Source of the DNA: Promethearchaeota archaeon
GTDB lineage: Archaea; Asgardarchaeota; Lokiarchaeia; Sigynarchaeales; SOKP01
DNA length: 20,827 nt
Reading direction: 5' to 3'
NCBI GenBank assembly: GCA_019894875.1
Contig: JAGXNR010000044.1
Location: 1 to 20,827, forward strand
Position 1 is the stretch's first letter, and the number at the start of each line of letters is the position of its first letter. Positions 1 through 7,533 of this stretch are shown piece by piece. Made by a program: the position numbers and the translations under genes. The notes beneath the pieces were generated by a model. It was given only the letters and a program-made list of their open reading frames with translations. It made no database searches and was not told the DNA's origin.

Positions 1-15
1 TCATACTCTATTAAG

Positions 16-1266
16 TTAAGGAAAAATCCCTCTTAACTCAAATGCTTTAGCAATCCGAGATACAGCGATTATGTAAGCTGCCGTGCGAAGTGGTATCGTT
101 CTTTCTTTATAAATTTCATATACATCCTCAAAAGCCTCAATAATAATTCTTTTTAATTCTTTATTTATTCTTTCTAAATCCCAGAAATAGGCTTGTATAT
201 CTTGAACATACTCAAAATAGGAAACACATACACCTCCAGAATTAGCAAGAATATCTGGAATAACATCTATTCCTCTATTAAATAATATTTGATCAGCTTC
301 AGGACTAGTTGGTCCGTTTGCACCTTCTAATACAATTTTGCATTTAATATCATTTACATTATCTTTGGTTATTTGATTTTCAAGAGCAGCTGGGATTAAT
401 ATGTCACATTCAGTGGTAAGTAACTCATCATTTGTGATTAACTTATAACGGTTATCATTAAAATCTTTTAAGTAATTTCCTTTTTGAGTCCACTCTAGCA
501 ATTCATTGATTTCTAAACCTTCGGGGTAATAAAAACCACCTGAAATATCCGATACTGCCAAGATTTTACATCCACGTTCAAATAATAACTTTGCAATCCA
601 GCCACCAACATTACCAAATCCCTGTACAATAATCCTTTGGGATTCTAATATAGTGTTTAATTTTTCACACATCGCTTCAATAACATAGTATAGTCCCCTC
701 CCAGTCGCAGAATTTCTTCCGACTGAGCCACCAATTTCAATTGGTTTTCCTGTTACAACTCCGGGTACAGCCCTCCCCTTGTTCATACTATAGGTATCCA
801 TAATCCAAGCCATAATTTGTGCATTTGTATTAACATCTGGAGCGGGGATATCGATATCAGGTCCTATAATATTTATAATCGCCGTTGCGTATCTCCTGGT
901 AAGCTTTTCTAATTCTTTTTTTGACAATTCTCTTGGATTTACACAAACTCCTCCTTTAGCGCCCCCCAATGGTAATTTTAGTAGGCTGCATTTCCAAGTC
1001 ATCCAAGTAGCTAAAGCTTTTACTTCATCAAGATTTACATTTGGTGCAAATCTTATACCTCCTTTTCCTGGACCACGAACAGTTGAATGATGAACTCGAT
1101 AACCTTCAAATATTTGAAGAGAACCATCATCCATCATTATTGGAATGGATACAATTAGAGCTCTCTCAATGCTTTTAAGATATCGTGTTACATTAGGATC
1201 TAATCCCAACTCTTTTGCAACAATATCAATTTGTTCTTTCACTACATCATATGGATTTAATTCCAA
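16..1266 (-). CDS. gdhA: Glutamate dehydrogenase (paralog 1)
   Basis: 416 aa, normal length for a hexameric-type GDH that interconverts glutamate and 2-oxoglutarate plus ammonia using NAD(P). The substrate and catalytic residues are all visible: K68 (GKGG), K92 (MTWKCS), catalytic K104 (PLGGAKGG) and D144 (PAPDVNT), a constant offset of 21 from the well-known clostridial numbering K89/K113/K125/D165. The cofactor motif GFGNVG and the SYFEY segment follow. The start is a TTG; it is supported by a clean GGTGA Shine-Dalgarno in TTAGGTGA (complement of 1273-1280), 6 nt upstream, and there is no other in-frame Met for about 43 residues. It lies 25 nt downstream of a second GDH gene and is probably cotranscribed with it. 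The function is secure; NAD versus NADP preference cannot be read with confidence. Confidence 0.95.
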   Translation of the reverse strand: MELNPYDVVKEQIDIVAKELGLDPNVTRYLKSIERALIVSIPIMMDDGSLQIFEGYRVHHSTVRGPGKGGIRFAPNVNLDEVKALATWMTWKCSLLKLPLGGAKGGVCVNPRELSKKELEKLTRRYATAIINIIGPDIDIPAPDVNTNAQIMAWIMDTYSMNKGRAVPGVVTGKPIEIGGSVGRNSATGRGLYYVIEAMCEKLNTILESQRIIVQGFGNVGGWIAKLLFERGCKILAVSDISGGFYYPEGLEINELLEWTQKGNYLKDFNDNRYKLITNDELLTTECDILIPAALENQITKDNVNDIKCKIVLEGANGPTSPEADQILFNRGIDVIPDILANSGGVCVSYFEYVQDIQAYFWDLERINKELKRIIIEAFEDVYEIYKERTIPLRTAAYIIAVSRIAKAFELRGIFP

Positions 1267-1291
1267 GCTTTTTCACCTAATTTTTTTTTTA

Positions 1292-2551
1292 TTATGGAAA
1301 TAGACCTCTTAACTCATGGGCTTTTGCTAATCTTTCTGCTCCTATAGCATAGGCAGCAGTTCTATATGTTATTTCTTTATCTCGTGATAAATTTAGAACG
1401 AGCTCGAAAGCTCTAAGTAAAATTCGTTTCATCTCCCTATTCACCCTTTCAAGATCCCAAAAATATGAATGTATATCTTGGATGTATTCAAAATAAGATA
1501 CACACAAGCCACCTGCGTTAGCAAGAATATCCGGGATTACAATAATTCCTTTTTCATTTAGAATTTCATCTGCTTGAGAGGTTGTCGGACTGTTTGCACC
1601 CTCTAATATAATTTTACAGTTGACTTTATCAGCGTTCCCACTAAAAATCTGATTTTCTGTTGCAGCAGGAATTAATATATCACACTCTGTACTTAATAAA
1701 TCCTCGTTTGTTATGACTTTAGTATTACTTCCTTTATAATCGTTTAATATATTTCCATTTTGTTTCCAACTGATTAGCTTATTAATATTTAAACCCTTAT
1801 CTGAATAGATTCCTCCTACTGAATCAGAAATAGCGATTATTTTACAACCAACACTACTTAAAATTTGAGCCACCACAGTTCCAACCTTTCCGAAACCTTG
1901 AATAGCTATTTTGCTAGATGATAAACTAAAATTTTGTCTCTCACATAGGGTTTCAAGAATATAATACATTCCCGTTCCAGGTGCATCTGTACGTCCAACT
2001 GTTCCCCCAATTTCAATAGGCTTTCCCGTCACTACACCTGGAGAAGGTCTACCTTTATTCATCGAATATGTATCCATAATCCAGGCCATCTCACGCTCTC
2101 CAGTATTCAAGTCTGGGGCAAGAATGTCAATATCGGGACCAATCATATTTAAAATTTCGGAAGTATATCTTCTCGTGAGCTTTCTTAATTCGATCAAGGA
2201 TAACTGTTTTGTATCAACACGCACTCCACCTTTTGAACCACCTAATGGTAATTCTAACAAACTCGATTTAAAAGTCATTAGGAATGCCAAAGCCTTAATT
2301 TCATCAAGAGTTACATCTGGGGAATATCTCAAACCACCCTTAGCGGGGCCACGCAAAGTAGAATGATGAACTCTATAACCCTCAAAAATCTGAAGAGAAC
2401 CGTCATCCATAACAACAGGTATAGACACTATTAGACTACGTTCTACTTTCTTTAGATACTCGAGAGTATTTGCATCTAAATCAATCACATTCGCAGCGAT
2501 GTCGAGTTTTTTTTTTGCACTTACAAAAGGATTAATATCTCTCAATTTCAC
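1292..2551 (-). CDS. gdhA: Glutamate dehydrogenase (paralog 2, diverged)
   Basis: 419 aa, same family and fold as the neighbouring downstream gene, with which it forms a tandem duplication. The equivalent residues K71, K95, K107 and D147 are kept, and so are GFGKVG and VSYFEY, so it is likely active. It differs at two otherwise strongly conserved sites: the PAPD loop reads LAPD (P to L), and the ATGRG motif of paralog 1 (residues 187-191) is APGTG here (190-194), losing Thr and Arg. This could mean changed substrate or cofactor handling, or a role as a regulatory partner in a hetero-oligomer; that is inference. The start is GTG. A TATA-like TTTAAATA lies about 20 nt upstream and no good Shine-Dalgarno is visible, so a leaderless or short-leader transcript is plausible. 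Confidence 0.9.
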   Translation of the reverse strand: MKLRDINPFVSAKKKLDIAANVIDLDANTLEYLKKVERSLIVSIPVVMDDGSLQIFEGYRVHHSTLRGPAKGGLRYSPDVTLDEIKALAFLMTFKSSLLELPLGGSKGGVRVDTKQLSLIELRKLTRRYTSEILNMIGPDIDILAPDLNTGEREMAWIMDTYSMNKGRPSPGVVTGKPIEIGGTVGRTDAPGTGMYYILETLCERQNFSLSSSKIAIQGFGKVGTVVAQILSSVGCKIIAISDSVGGIYSDKGLNINKLISWKQNGNILNDYKGSNTKVITNEDLLSTECDILIPAATENQIFSGNADKVNCKIILEGANSPTTSQADEILNEKGIIVIPDILANAGGLCVSYFEYIQDIHSYFWDLERVNREMKRILLRAFELVLNLSRDKEITYRTAAYAIGAERLAKAHELRGLFP

Positions 2552-2653
2552 TCACAATAAAATAACTATTTAAAGATGATCTACATAATTTAGCCTATAA
2601 ATTATATTTTTCCGAAAATTGGGATCTTTAGAGAATTGTGAATTTTTCAAGAT
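2552..2653 (-). promoter_or_regulatory. Probable promoter of the gdh pair
   Basis: A 102 bp AT-rich gap between the LRR gene and the gdh pair, both on the minus strand. Read on the minus strand it holds two TATA-like boxes: TTTAAATA (complement of 2567-2574), close to the GTG start, and TTTATAG near 2597. Either could serve the gdh operon. No stable hairpin or RNA gene is visible. The LRR gene ends at 2654, so a terminator for it would also fall here. Confidence 0.4.
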
Positions 2654-3700
2654 CTAGAGATTAATAAGAGAGTATTGAACAAACTGTAAAGGATCATTGG
2701 CACAACCGCCTGAATCTAAACCACCTAATTGATCTATTATTTTTTGTGGAATTAAATTATCTGCTAACCACAAATCCTTTAGATTCATTAAAGATTCTAG
2801 ACCTTTGACTTGTATTATTCGATTTTGACCTAAATCAAGAGTTTCTAGTTTAGTAAAAGGTTCCAATCCTTTAATTTCACCGATATTATTTTCTGAAAGG
2901 AATAAGTTTTCTAATTGAGTTAGAGGATATAGCCCTCGAATGTGACTTATTTTATTTTGCTTTAAATTTAATATCTTTAATTCTGTACAACTATCTAAAC
3001 CTCTCATTTCTGAAATCTGATTTGAATTTAACCATAATGTTTCTAAATGTTCTAGTGGTTCAAGGTTTTCTATTTTTTGGATTAAATTATTATTTATATA
3101 AAGGCTTTTTAATTTCTTCAAATTCTCTAAACCTTGGATATGGGTTATTTGGTTTCCTGCAATGTTTAACACTTCTAGATTTTCTTGATTTCCTAGATTT
3201 TCGATATTTTTTATTTGATTTCCTGCAACCCATAATACCTTAAGGTTTCGCAGATGATCAAGTCCTTTTATTTTAGAGATATTATTCCATGATAAATCTA
3301 ATCTTTGAATAGAGGTTAAACTTTCTAAGCCTTCTAATTCTTCAATTTGATTTCCGCGAAGATATAATTCTTTTAGATTAGTTAAATTTTCAAGTCCTTT
3401 AATTTTTTTTACTTTATTACTTATTAAATGCAAGACTTCAAGATTCTGTAGATCATCTAATCCTTTTATTTCAATTATCTTATTACTACCTAAATTTAAT
3501 ATTTCTAAATCAACTAAATTATCTAATCCTCTTATTACAATTATTTCATTAGAACTAAGCTCGAGATTTGTTATCCCTTTAATTTTGTCTAATCCTATGA
3601 TCTCTTCGATATCTTTGATTTCTAAAAGACCCAAATCAAGAAAACCATTCTTAACTTCAAATTTTGTTCCCGCTAATTCTACAGATTTCATCAAAATCAC
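2654..3700 (-). CDS. Sds22-like leucine-rich-repeat protein
   Basis: 348 aa counted from a GTG at 3700; an ATG three codons later (3691) is an equally good start. After a cap of about 42 residues come twelve consecutive repeats of exactly 22 residues (residues 43-306) with the pattern LxxLxLxxNxIxxIxGLxxLxx, then a 42-residue C-terminal cap. The 22-residue, GL-containing repeat is the class typical of Sds22/protein-phosphatase-1 regulators rather than plant or TLR-type LRRs. There is no signal peptide or membrane segment, so it is probably a cytosolic protein-interaction scaffold. LRR proteins of this kind are common in Asgard archaea. The partner is unknown and phosphatase binding is not implied by the repeats alone. 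Confidence 0.85.
   Translation of the reverse strand: MILMKSVELAGTKFEVKNGFLDLGLLEIKDIEEIIGLDKIKGITNLELSSNEIIVIRGLDNLVDLEILNLGSNKIIEIKGLDDLQNLEVLHLISNKVKKIKGLENLTNLKELYLRGNQIEELEGLESLTSIQRLDLSWNNISKIKGLDHLRNLKVLWVAGNQIKNIENLGNQENLEVLNIAGNQITHIQGLENLKKLKSLYINNNLIQKIENLEPLEHLETLWLNSNQISEMRGLDSCTELKILNLKQNKISHIRGLYPLTQLENLFLSENNIGEIKGLEPFTKLETLDLGQNRIIQVKGLESLMNLKDLWLADNLIPQKIIDQLGGLDSGGCANDPLQFVQYSLINL
2783..3574 (-). repeat. Twelve 66-bp LRR-coding repeats
   Basis: Coding sequence of the twelve 22-residue leucine-rich repeats. All are the same length with no indels. The core positions (L, L, L, N, I, I, GL, L) are conserved while the exposed residues and the third codon positions vary, so these look like an old, maintained array and not a recent tandem expansion. 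Confidence 0.85.
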
Positions 3701-3883
3701 TAAGTATAATGTGTTTAGATTATATTTATTAGTATTATCTTTAATCAGATATAAATTAATTATAAAAAATTTCTAATTTATTCATTTTCATTTCAATAAA
3801 CTTATCGAATGTATAACTAATATCGAAGATCTTTCTATTTCAAAATAAAAACCTATTAAAATCTTATTTGGTATATTTTGAGT
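3701..3883. promoter_or_regulatory. Divergent upstream region, LRR gene / zinc ribbons
   Basis: A 183 bp, very AT-rich gap between the minus-strand LRR gene and the plus-strand zinc-ribbon genes. It must hold both promoters. TATA-like stretches occur on both strands, but none is distinct enough in this base composition to assign. I see no RNA gene or clear repeat. Confidence 0.4.
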
Positions 3884-4036
3884 ATGAATGCTATAGTTTG
3901 TAAAGAATGTGGGTATTCCTTCGAAAATAAAAAACCCGGTAAATATTTCTGTCCTAATTGCTCAAAAGAAATGAAATTTTTCAAATTTGAAGCTTATTGT
4001 GGAGCAAAACCAAATGAACTTCATGAGATAAATTAA
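3884..4036 (+). CDS. Mini zinc-ribbon protein A
   Basis: A 50-aa protein. It has two CxxC knuckles: C6/C9 (VCKECGYSF) and C23/C26 (YFCPNCSKE), separated by 13 residues, which is a classic zinc-ribbon geometry. The whole protein is little more than the ribbon plus a short C-terminal tail ending ELHEIN. The strongest evidence that it is real is a paralog 27 nt downstream, identical at about 31 of 50 positions in a hand alignment, with many synonymous differences at shared residues, which indicates purifying selection. No Shine-Dalgarno is evident; a leaderless transcript is possible. The function is unknown: candidates are nucleic-acid binding, a metal chaperone, or a small subunit of a larger complex. 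Confidence 0.8.
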   Translation: MNAIVCKECGYSFENKKPGKYFCPNCSKEMKFFKFEAYCGAKPNELHEIN

Positions 4037-4063
4037 AAAATAATACTTATTTTTCTTTATAAT

Positions 4064-4222
4064 ATGAGTTTATTTTACGCGGTTTGCAAGGAATGTGGTT
4101 ATAGTTTTAAGAATAAAGAACCGGGAAACTACTTTTGCCCGAATTGTAATAAAGAAAAGAGATTCTTAAAATTGGAATTATTTGATGGAGTAAAACCATC
4201 GGAAATTCATGAAAATGATTAG
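4064..4222 (+). CDS. Mini zinc-ribbon protein B
   Basis: A 52-aa paralog of the preceding gene with CxxC pairs C8/C11 and C25/C28, again 13 residues apart, and a shared frame KECGYSF...NK.PG.YFCPNC.KE...KP.E.HE. It starts at ATG 4064 after an AT-rich 27-nt spacer and ends 43 nt before the preferred alaX start, so the three genes may be one transcript. The C-terminal tail (GVKPSEIHEND) is conserved with the paralog outside the metal site, so that tail probably does something specific. No family name is recognised. Confidence 0.8.
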   Translation: MSLFYAVCKECGYSFKNKEPGNYFCPNCNKEKRFLKLELFDGVKPSEIHEND

Positions 4223-4265
4223 ATTTTTAAGTTAAAATTTTAAGTTGGTTTACTTTTCTTTTTTT

Positions 4266-4979
4266 ATGGCAAGAGCTTTATATATGGATGATTCCTATCT
4301 AAAAAATTGGACTGCTAAAGTTAAAGGTGTAAAAGATGGTAAATATGTTATTCTTGATAATACTGCATTTTATCCCAAAGGTGGTGGTCAACCTTGGGAT
4401 GAAGGAGTTATAACCAAGGGTAATGAGAAATTTAGAGTAGTTTATGTTGGTAAATTCTCTGGGAATATTAGTCATGAAATTGATAAACCTGGATTACAAG
4501 AAGGTGATGAAATTTCATGTGAAATTGATTGGAAGCGAAGATATACCTTTATGCGATATCACACTGCTTCGCATCTCATTTCAAATATTCTTTACAATAG
4601 AGCTAATGCTAAAATTACGGGAAATCAAATTGAGATGGATAAAACAAGAATGGACTTCTCGATGGTTGACTATTCTCCTGAGAAATTAGGAACCTATGTT
4701 GATGAGACTAATTCTATTATTGAACAAGATTTACCAATTACTCTTGATTATATGGATAGACAAGATGTGCTAAAAAAACCAGAATTAGCTCGATTAGCCG
4801 TGGGTTTACCTGAAAACATTAAAGAGTTTCGAATTGTAAAAATAGGAGATATCGATAAACAAGTAGATGGTGGGACTCATGTCAAACACCTCTCTGAAAT
4901 CGGAAAAATTGAAGTAATCAAAACGGTAAATAAAGGAAAAAATAACCGACGTCTTTATTTCATACTTAAAAATATTTGA
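4266..4979 (+). CDS. alaX: Alanyl-tRNA editing protein AlaX (AlaX-M type)
   Basis: 237 aa from ATG 4266; the frame opens 21 nt earlier at a TTG, but the added residues (VYFSFF) are not family-like. AlaX is a free-standing homolog of the AlaRS editing domain that hydrolyses mischarged Ser-tRNA(Ala) (and possibly Gly-tRNA(Ala)) in the cytosol. The N-terminal glycine-rich motif YPKGGGQP (residues 37-43), which marks the medium class, is present, as is the HxxxH zinc motif (H99, H103). The second zinc motif reads DGGTHV, with H205 conserved but Asp201 where AlaRS-type domains have Cys. Asp can bind zinc, so the protein may well be active. The C-terminal oligomerisation domain of long AlaX forms is absent. 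It lies downstream of two zinc-ribbon genes. Confidence 0.9.
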   Translation: MARALYMDDSYLKNWTAKVKGVKDGKYVILDNTAFYPKGGGQPWDEGVITKGNEKFRVVYVGKFSGNISHEIDKPGLQEGDEISCEIDWKRRYTFMRYHTASHLISNILYNRANAKITGNQIEMDKTRMDFSMVDYSPEKLGTYVDETNSIIEQDLPITLDYMDRQDVLKKPELARLAVGLPENIKEFRIVKIGDIDKQVDGGTHVKHLSEIGKIEVIKTVNKGKNNRRLYFILKNI

Positions 4980-5025
4980 TTTAGATTTTTGATTTTTGAA
5001 TTTTGAATTTGCATTTTTCATAAAT
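4980..5025 (+). terminator. Poly-T tracts after alaX
   Basis: Directly after the alaX stop codon there are five to six T-runs in quasi-repeat (ATTTTTGATTTTTGAATTTT, then AATTTGCATTTTTCAT) on the coding strand. Archaeal transcription commonly ends at such T-rich tracts without a hairpin. The position and strand fit termination before the acyl-CoA synthetase gene, whose promoter would then follow. Confidence 0.5.
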
Positions 5026-5072
5026 TTAAACATTTATAATTAACAAAAATCTAATATTTTTAATAGATTTTT

Positions 5073-5121
5073 TTTAAAAAAGATTATTATTGAATAATTA
5101 TTGAATGAAAAAAAAAAGGTG
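5073..5121 (+). promoter_or_regulatory. Candidate promoter/operator and RBS of the acyl-CoA synthetase
   Basis: A T/A-rich box near 5073-5081 could be the TATA element. It is followed by two direct copies of ATTATTGAAT (5086-5095 and 5097-5106), 11 bp apart, which is one helical turn. The first copy lies in a palindrome TTATT-G-AATAA (5087-5097). A GGTG Shine-Dalgarno follows at 5118-5121, 5 nt before the ATG. Direct repeats between TATA and start are where an archaeal repressor would bind. In AT-rich DNA this may be chance. Confidence 0.35.
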
Positions 5122-5126
5122 TCTTT

Positions 5127-6956
5127 ATGTTAGAAAAACAAATATCAAGTGATTCGAATATTATTGATCCTACCGAATTTAATAAAAGATTTCAAGAATT
5201 TATGATGAAACATGGTAAACTCTTCCTAGAACTTGGGCAAATGAGAGAAAAACCTAATATTTCATGGGGATACTTTCTTGAAAAAGATGCCGAAGAATTC
5301 CCCGATAATCCTGCTATTAAATTCGAAGATAAAGTTCTTACCTATAAAGAATTTAATGATAAAGTAAACCAGTATGCAAATTACTTTATCTCTTTAGGTT
5401 TAAAGAAGGATGATGTAGTAAAGGTTTTAATAAAAAACAGAATTGAACTGCTAATAGTTTATTCCGCTAATGCTAAGATTGGGGTAATTTCTTCATTGAT
5501 TAATACTGATCTGAGGAAAAAAACACTAGTGTATAGTTTAAACCTTACACCAGGTAAAATAATTATTGTAGGGGAAGAATGTTATGAAACTTTCAATGAG
5601 ATCAAATCTGATCTCAACTTATCAGATGCCATACAACTTTGTTTTATACATGATAGCCATGAGATGAGTCTTCCTGAGGGATTTATTAACCTTCCACATA
5701 CTGTCTTAAATCTTCCAGTAGATAATCCATCAACTACAAAAACGATCACACCTCAAGATATTATTGCCTACATATTTACTTCCGGTACGACTGGTTTGCC
5801 TAAAGCAGCTCTCTTATCGCATGCTAGGGTGACTATCGGAGGATTTGCGTTTGGAAATATGATTGCGGGTTTTACTTCAAATGATACGATATACATTTCA
5901 CTTCCCTTTTTTCACGGTACTGCTCTAATGACGGGCTGGCCATGTGCTATAGTTAATGCTGGTGCTTTAGCAATAGCTCGTAAATTCAGCACCAGCCAGT
6001 TTTGGGATGATATTCGTAAACATAATGCTACGTGCTTTAGCTATGTTGGTGAAATATGTCGGTATTTAATGAATCAACCCCCTAAACCAGATGATTCAGA
6101 TAATCCCGTAAGGGCAGTGATTGGAAATGGTCTACGTCCAGATATATGGGATGATTTTAAAAAGAGATTTGATATACCGTATATAGGAGAATTTTATGGA
6201 TCTTCAGAAGGAAACGGCGCATTTGCTAATTTATTAAATTTTGATTGTACCTGTGGATATTCTACTGGGGGTTTTGCTATTATACGATATAACCATGAGG
6301 AGGATAAACCAATAAGGAACGAAAATGGATTTTTTGAAAAAGTTGGTACCGGTGAAGTTGGTTTGCTCCTGTTCGAAAGTACAGAAGATGCTAAATTTAG
6401 AGGATATACCGATGAAAATGCAACTGAAGCGAAATTACTTCGAAATGTTTTAAAGGAAGGAGATCTGTGGTTCAATACAGGTGATCTTATGCTAGATCAA
6501 GGTAATAATCATGCTCAGTTTGTAGATCGTCTTGGGGATACTTTCCGATGGAAAGGACATAATGTTTCGACTACAGAAATAGAAGAGGTACTAAATATAT
6601 TTGATCAAATTTCAATGTCATGTGTTTATGGAGCGAAAATACCGGCTACAGATGGACGAGCAGGAATGGCAACAATTGTTCCAACATCCAGTGTGAGTGA
6701 TTTTGAATTCATTAAGTTGCAAAATCTTTTTAATGATAATCTTGCCCCGTATGCAATCCCCGTTTTTCTGAGGTTCAAATCAAGCATTTCTACCACACAA
6801 ACTTTTAAATTCAAAAAGCTTGATCTCAAGAATGAAGGATTTAATCTCCAAAATATCGAGGATCCATTATTTGTTATGCTTCCAGATGAATCAGAATACA
6901 AACTCTTAACAAAAGAGATATATGAGAAAATTCAAAATCAGGGATATAGTTTTTAA
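5127..6956 (+). CDS. FATP/very-long-chain acyl-CoA synthetase-like AMP-ligase
   Basis: 609 aa, full length for the family. It adenylates a carboxylic acid (probably fatty acyl) and passes it to CoA. The ANL motifs are in order: TSGTTGLPKA (218-227), FYGSSEGN (357-363), NTGDL (460-464) and FVDRLGDTFRWKGHNV (475-490), followed by a Lys-rich segment near 561-564 where the adenylation lysine sits. The GEICRYLMNQPPKPDD stretch and RFDIPYIGEFYG match the FATP/SLC27 (very-long-chain) branch rather than classical FadD. No N-terminal membrane helix is visible, unlike animal FATPs, so it is likely cytosolic or peripheral. Fatty-acyl metabolism in an ether-lipid archaeon suggests beta-oxidation, protein acylation or a bacterial/eukaryote-like acquisition. 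The substrate is not determinable here. Confidence 0.85.
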   Translation: MLEKQISSDSNIIDPTEFNKRFQEFMMKHGKLFLELGQMREKPNISWGYFLEKDAEEFPDNPAIKFEDKVLTYKEFNDKVNQYANYFISLGLKKDDVVKVLIKNRIELLIVYSANAKIGVISSLINTDLRKKTLVYSLNLTPGKIIIVGEECYETFNEIKSDLNLSDAIQLCFIHDSHEMSLPEGFINLPHTVLNLPVDNPSTTKTITPQDIIAYIFTSGTTGLPKAALLSHARVTIGGFAFGNMIAGFTSNDTIYISLPFFHGTALMTGWPCAIVNAGALAIARKFSTSQFWDDIRKHNATCFSYVGEICRYLMNQPPKPDDSDNPVRAVIGNGLRPDIWDDFKKRFDIPYIGEFYGSSEGNGAFANLLNFDCTCGYSTGGFAIIRYNHEEDKPIRNENGFFEKVGTGEVGLLLFESTEDAKFRGYTDENATEAKLLRNVLKEGDLWFNTGDLMLDQGNNHAQFVDRLGDTFRWKGHNVSTTEIEEVLNIFDQISMSCVYGAKIPATDGRAGMATIVPTSSVSDFEFIKLQNLFNDNLAPYAIPVFLRFKSSISTTQTFKFKKLDLKNEGFNLQNIEDPLFVMLPDESEYKLLTKEIYEKIQNQGYSF

Positions 6957-7037
6957 CTAGAAGTTACACTCTAAGTTTTTAAACTCAAGAAAATCTACTT
7001 AAAAATAACAATTTAATCCTATTTTTTCAAGGCATTA

Positions 7038-7490
7038 ATGGTATTATGGATGAAAGTAATGTTAAAAAGTGAGATAAGAAAAGAAATTGAAGAAATAGTC
7101 AATAGGGAAACTAAAGCATGGGATACTCAAGATATAGATCTTTTAATGACTATCTTTCATCCAGATATGGTATGGCCATGGCCAAGAACAGCACAATCTC
7201 ACGATCCTATTGATTGGGTATTAGAATGGGGTAGATATAATTACGATCGTTGGCGAAATGGTTGGTTAGATCTTTTCAACACACATAAATTAGTGCATAA
7301 TAAAAGAGAAACTAAGAAAATTGAAATTTCAAAAGAAGGTGATGGAGCTTTCGCGGTTGTAGATATCGATACACTATGGTTAGATTCTAATGGGAATAAA
7401 AACAACTGGAAAGGTCGTGTCTGTAAGGTCTATACAAAAGTAAAGAATGAATGGAAAATGATAATGCAGACTGGAGTTTTGGATTACTAA
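7038..7490 (+). CDS. NTF2-like / SnoaL-like domain protein
   Basis: 150 aa from ATG 7038; ATGs at 7050 and 7059 are alternatives, and the last (MLKSEIRKEI) gives the more usual family N-terminus. The pattern of an amphipathic helix, then a segment like WDTQDIDLLMTIFHPDMVWP, then alternating beta strands ending WKMIMQTGVLDY is typical of the cone-shaped NTF2/SnoaL fold (about 130 aa). Members are small enzymes (isomerases, cyclases, hydrolases) or ligand-binding proteins, so the fold does not give the activity. It is rich in Trp. It follows the acyl-CoA synthetase by 81 nt on the same strand, so it may act on the same pathway, but that is only proximity. Confidence 0.65.
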   Translation: MVLWMKVMLKSEIRKEIEEIVNRETKAWDTQDIDLLMTIFHPDMVWPWPRTAQSHDPIDWVLEWGRYNYDRWRNGWLDLFNTHKLVHNKRETKKIEISKEGDGAFAVVDIDTLWLDSNGNKNNWKGRVCKVYTKVKNEWKMIMQTGVLDY

Positions 7491-7533
7491 ATTCAGAGAT
7501 AAGAGAGTTGTATTCTTTTAATAATATTAGAAG

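Noticed and set aside
1281..1290. Run of ten T as a terminator between the gdh genes
   Set aside because: The genes are on the minus strand, so the run is poly-A in the transcript; it is only part of the 25-nt spacer.
2124..2366. 80-codon plus-strand frame opposite gdh paralog 2
   Set aside because: Antisense to the catalytic region of GDH; no recognisable motif.
2783..3574. Regular 66-bp periodicity as a CRISPR or satellite array
   Set aside because: The period is 22 codons in a single open frame and encodes leucine-rich repeats; there are no identical repeats or spacers.
4245..4265. Upstream TTG start for AlaX
   Set aside because: It adds a hydrophobic VYFSFF stretch before the family-like MARALYMDD start.
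5062..5085. AGATTTTTTTT / AAAAAAGATT as a hairpin
   Set aside because: The ends are direct (AGATT), not inverted; only the T/A core can pair, so it is better read as a TATA-like tract.
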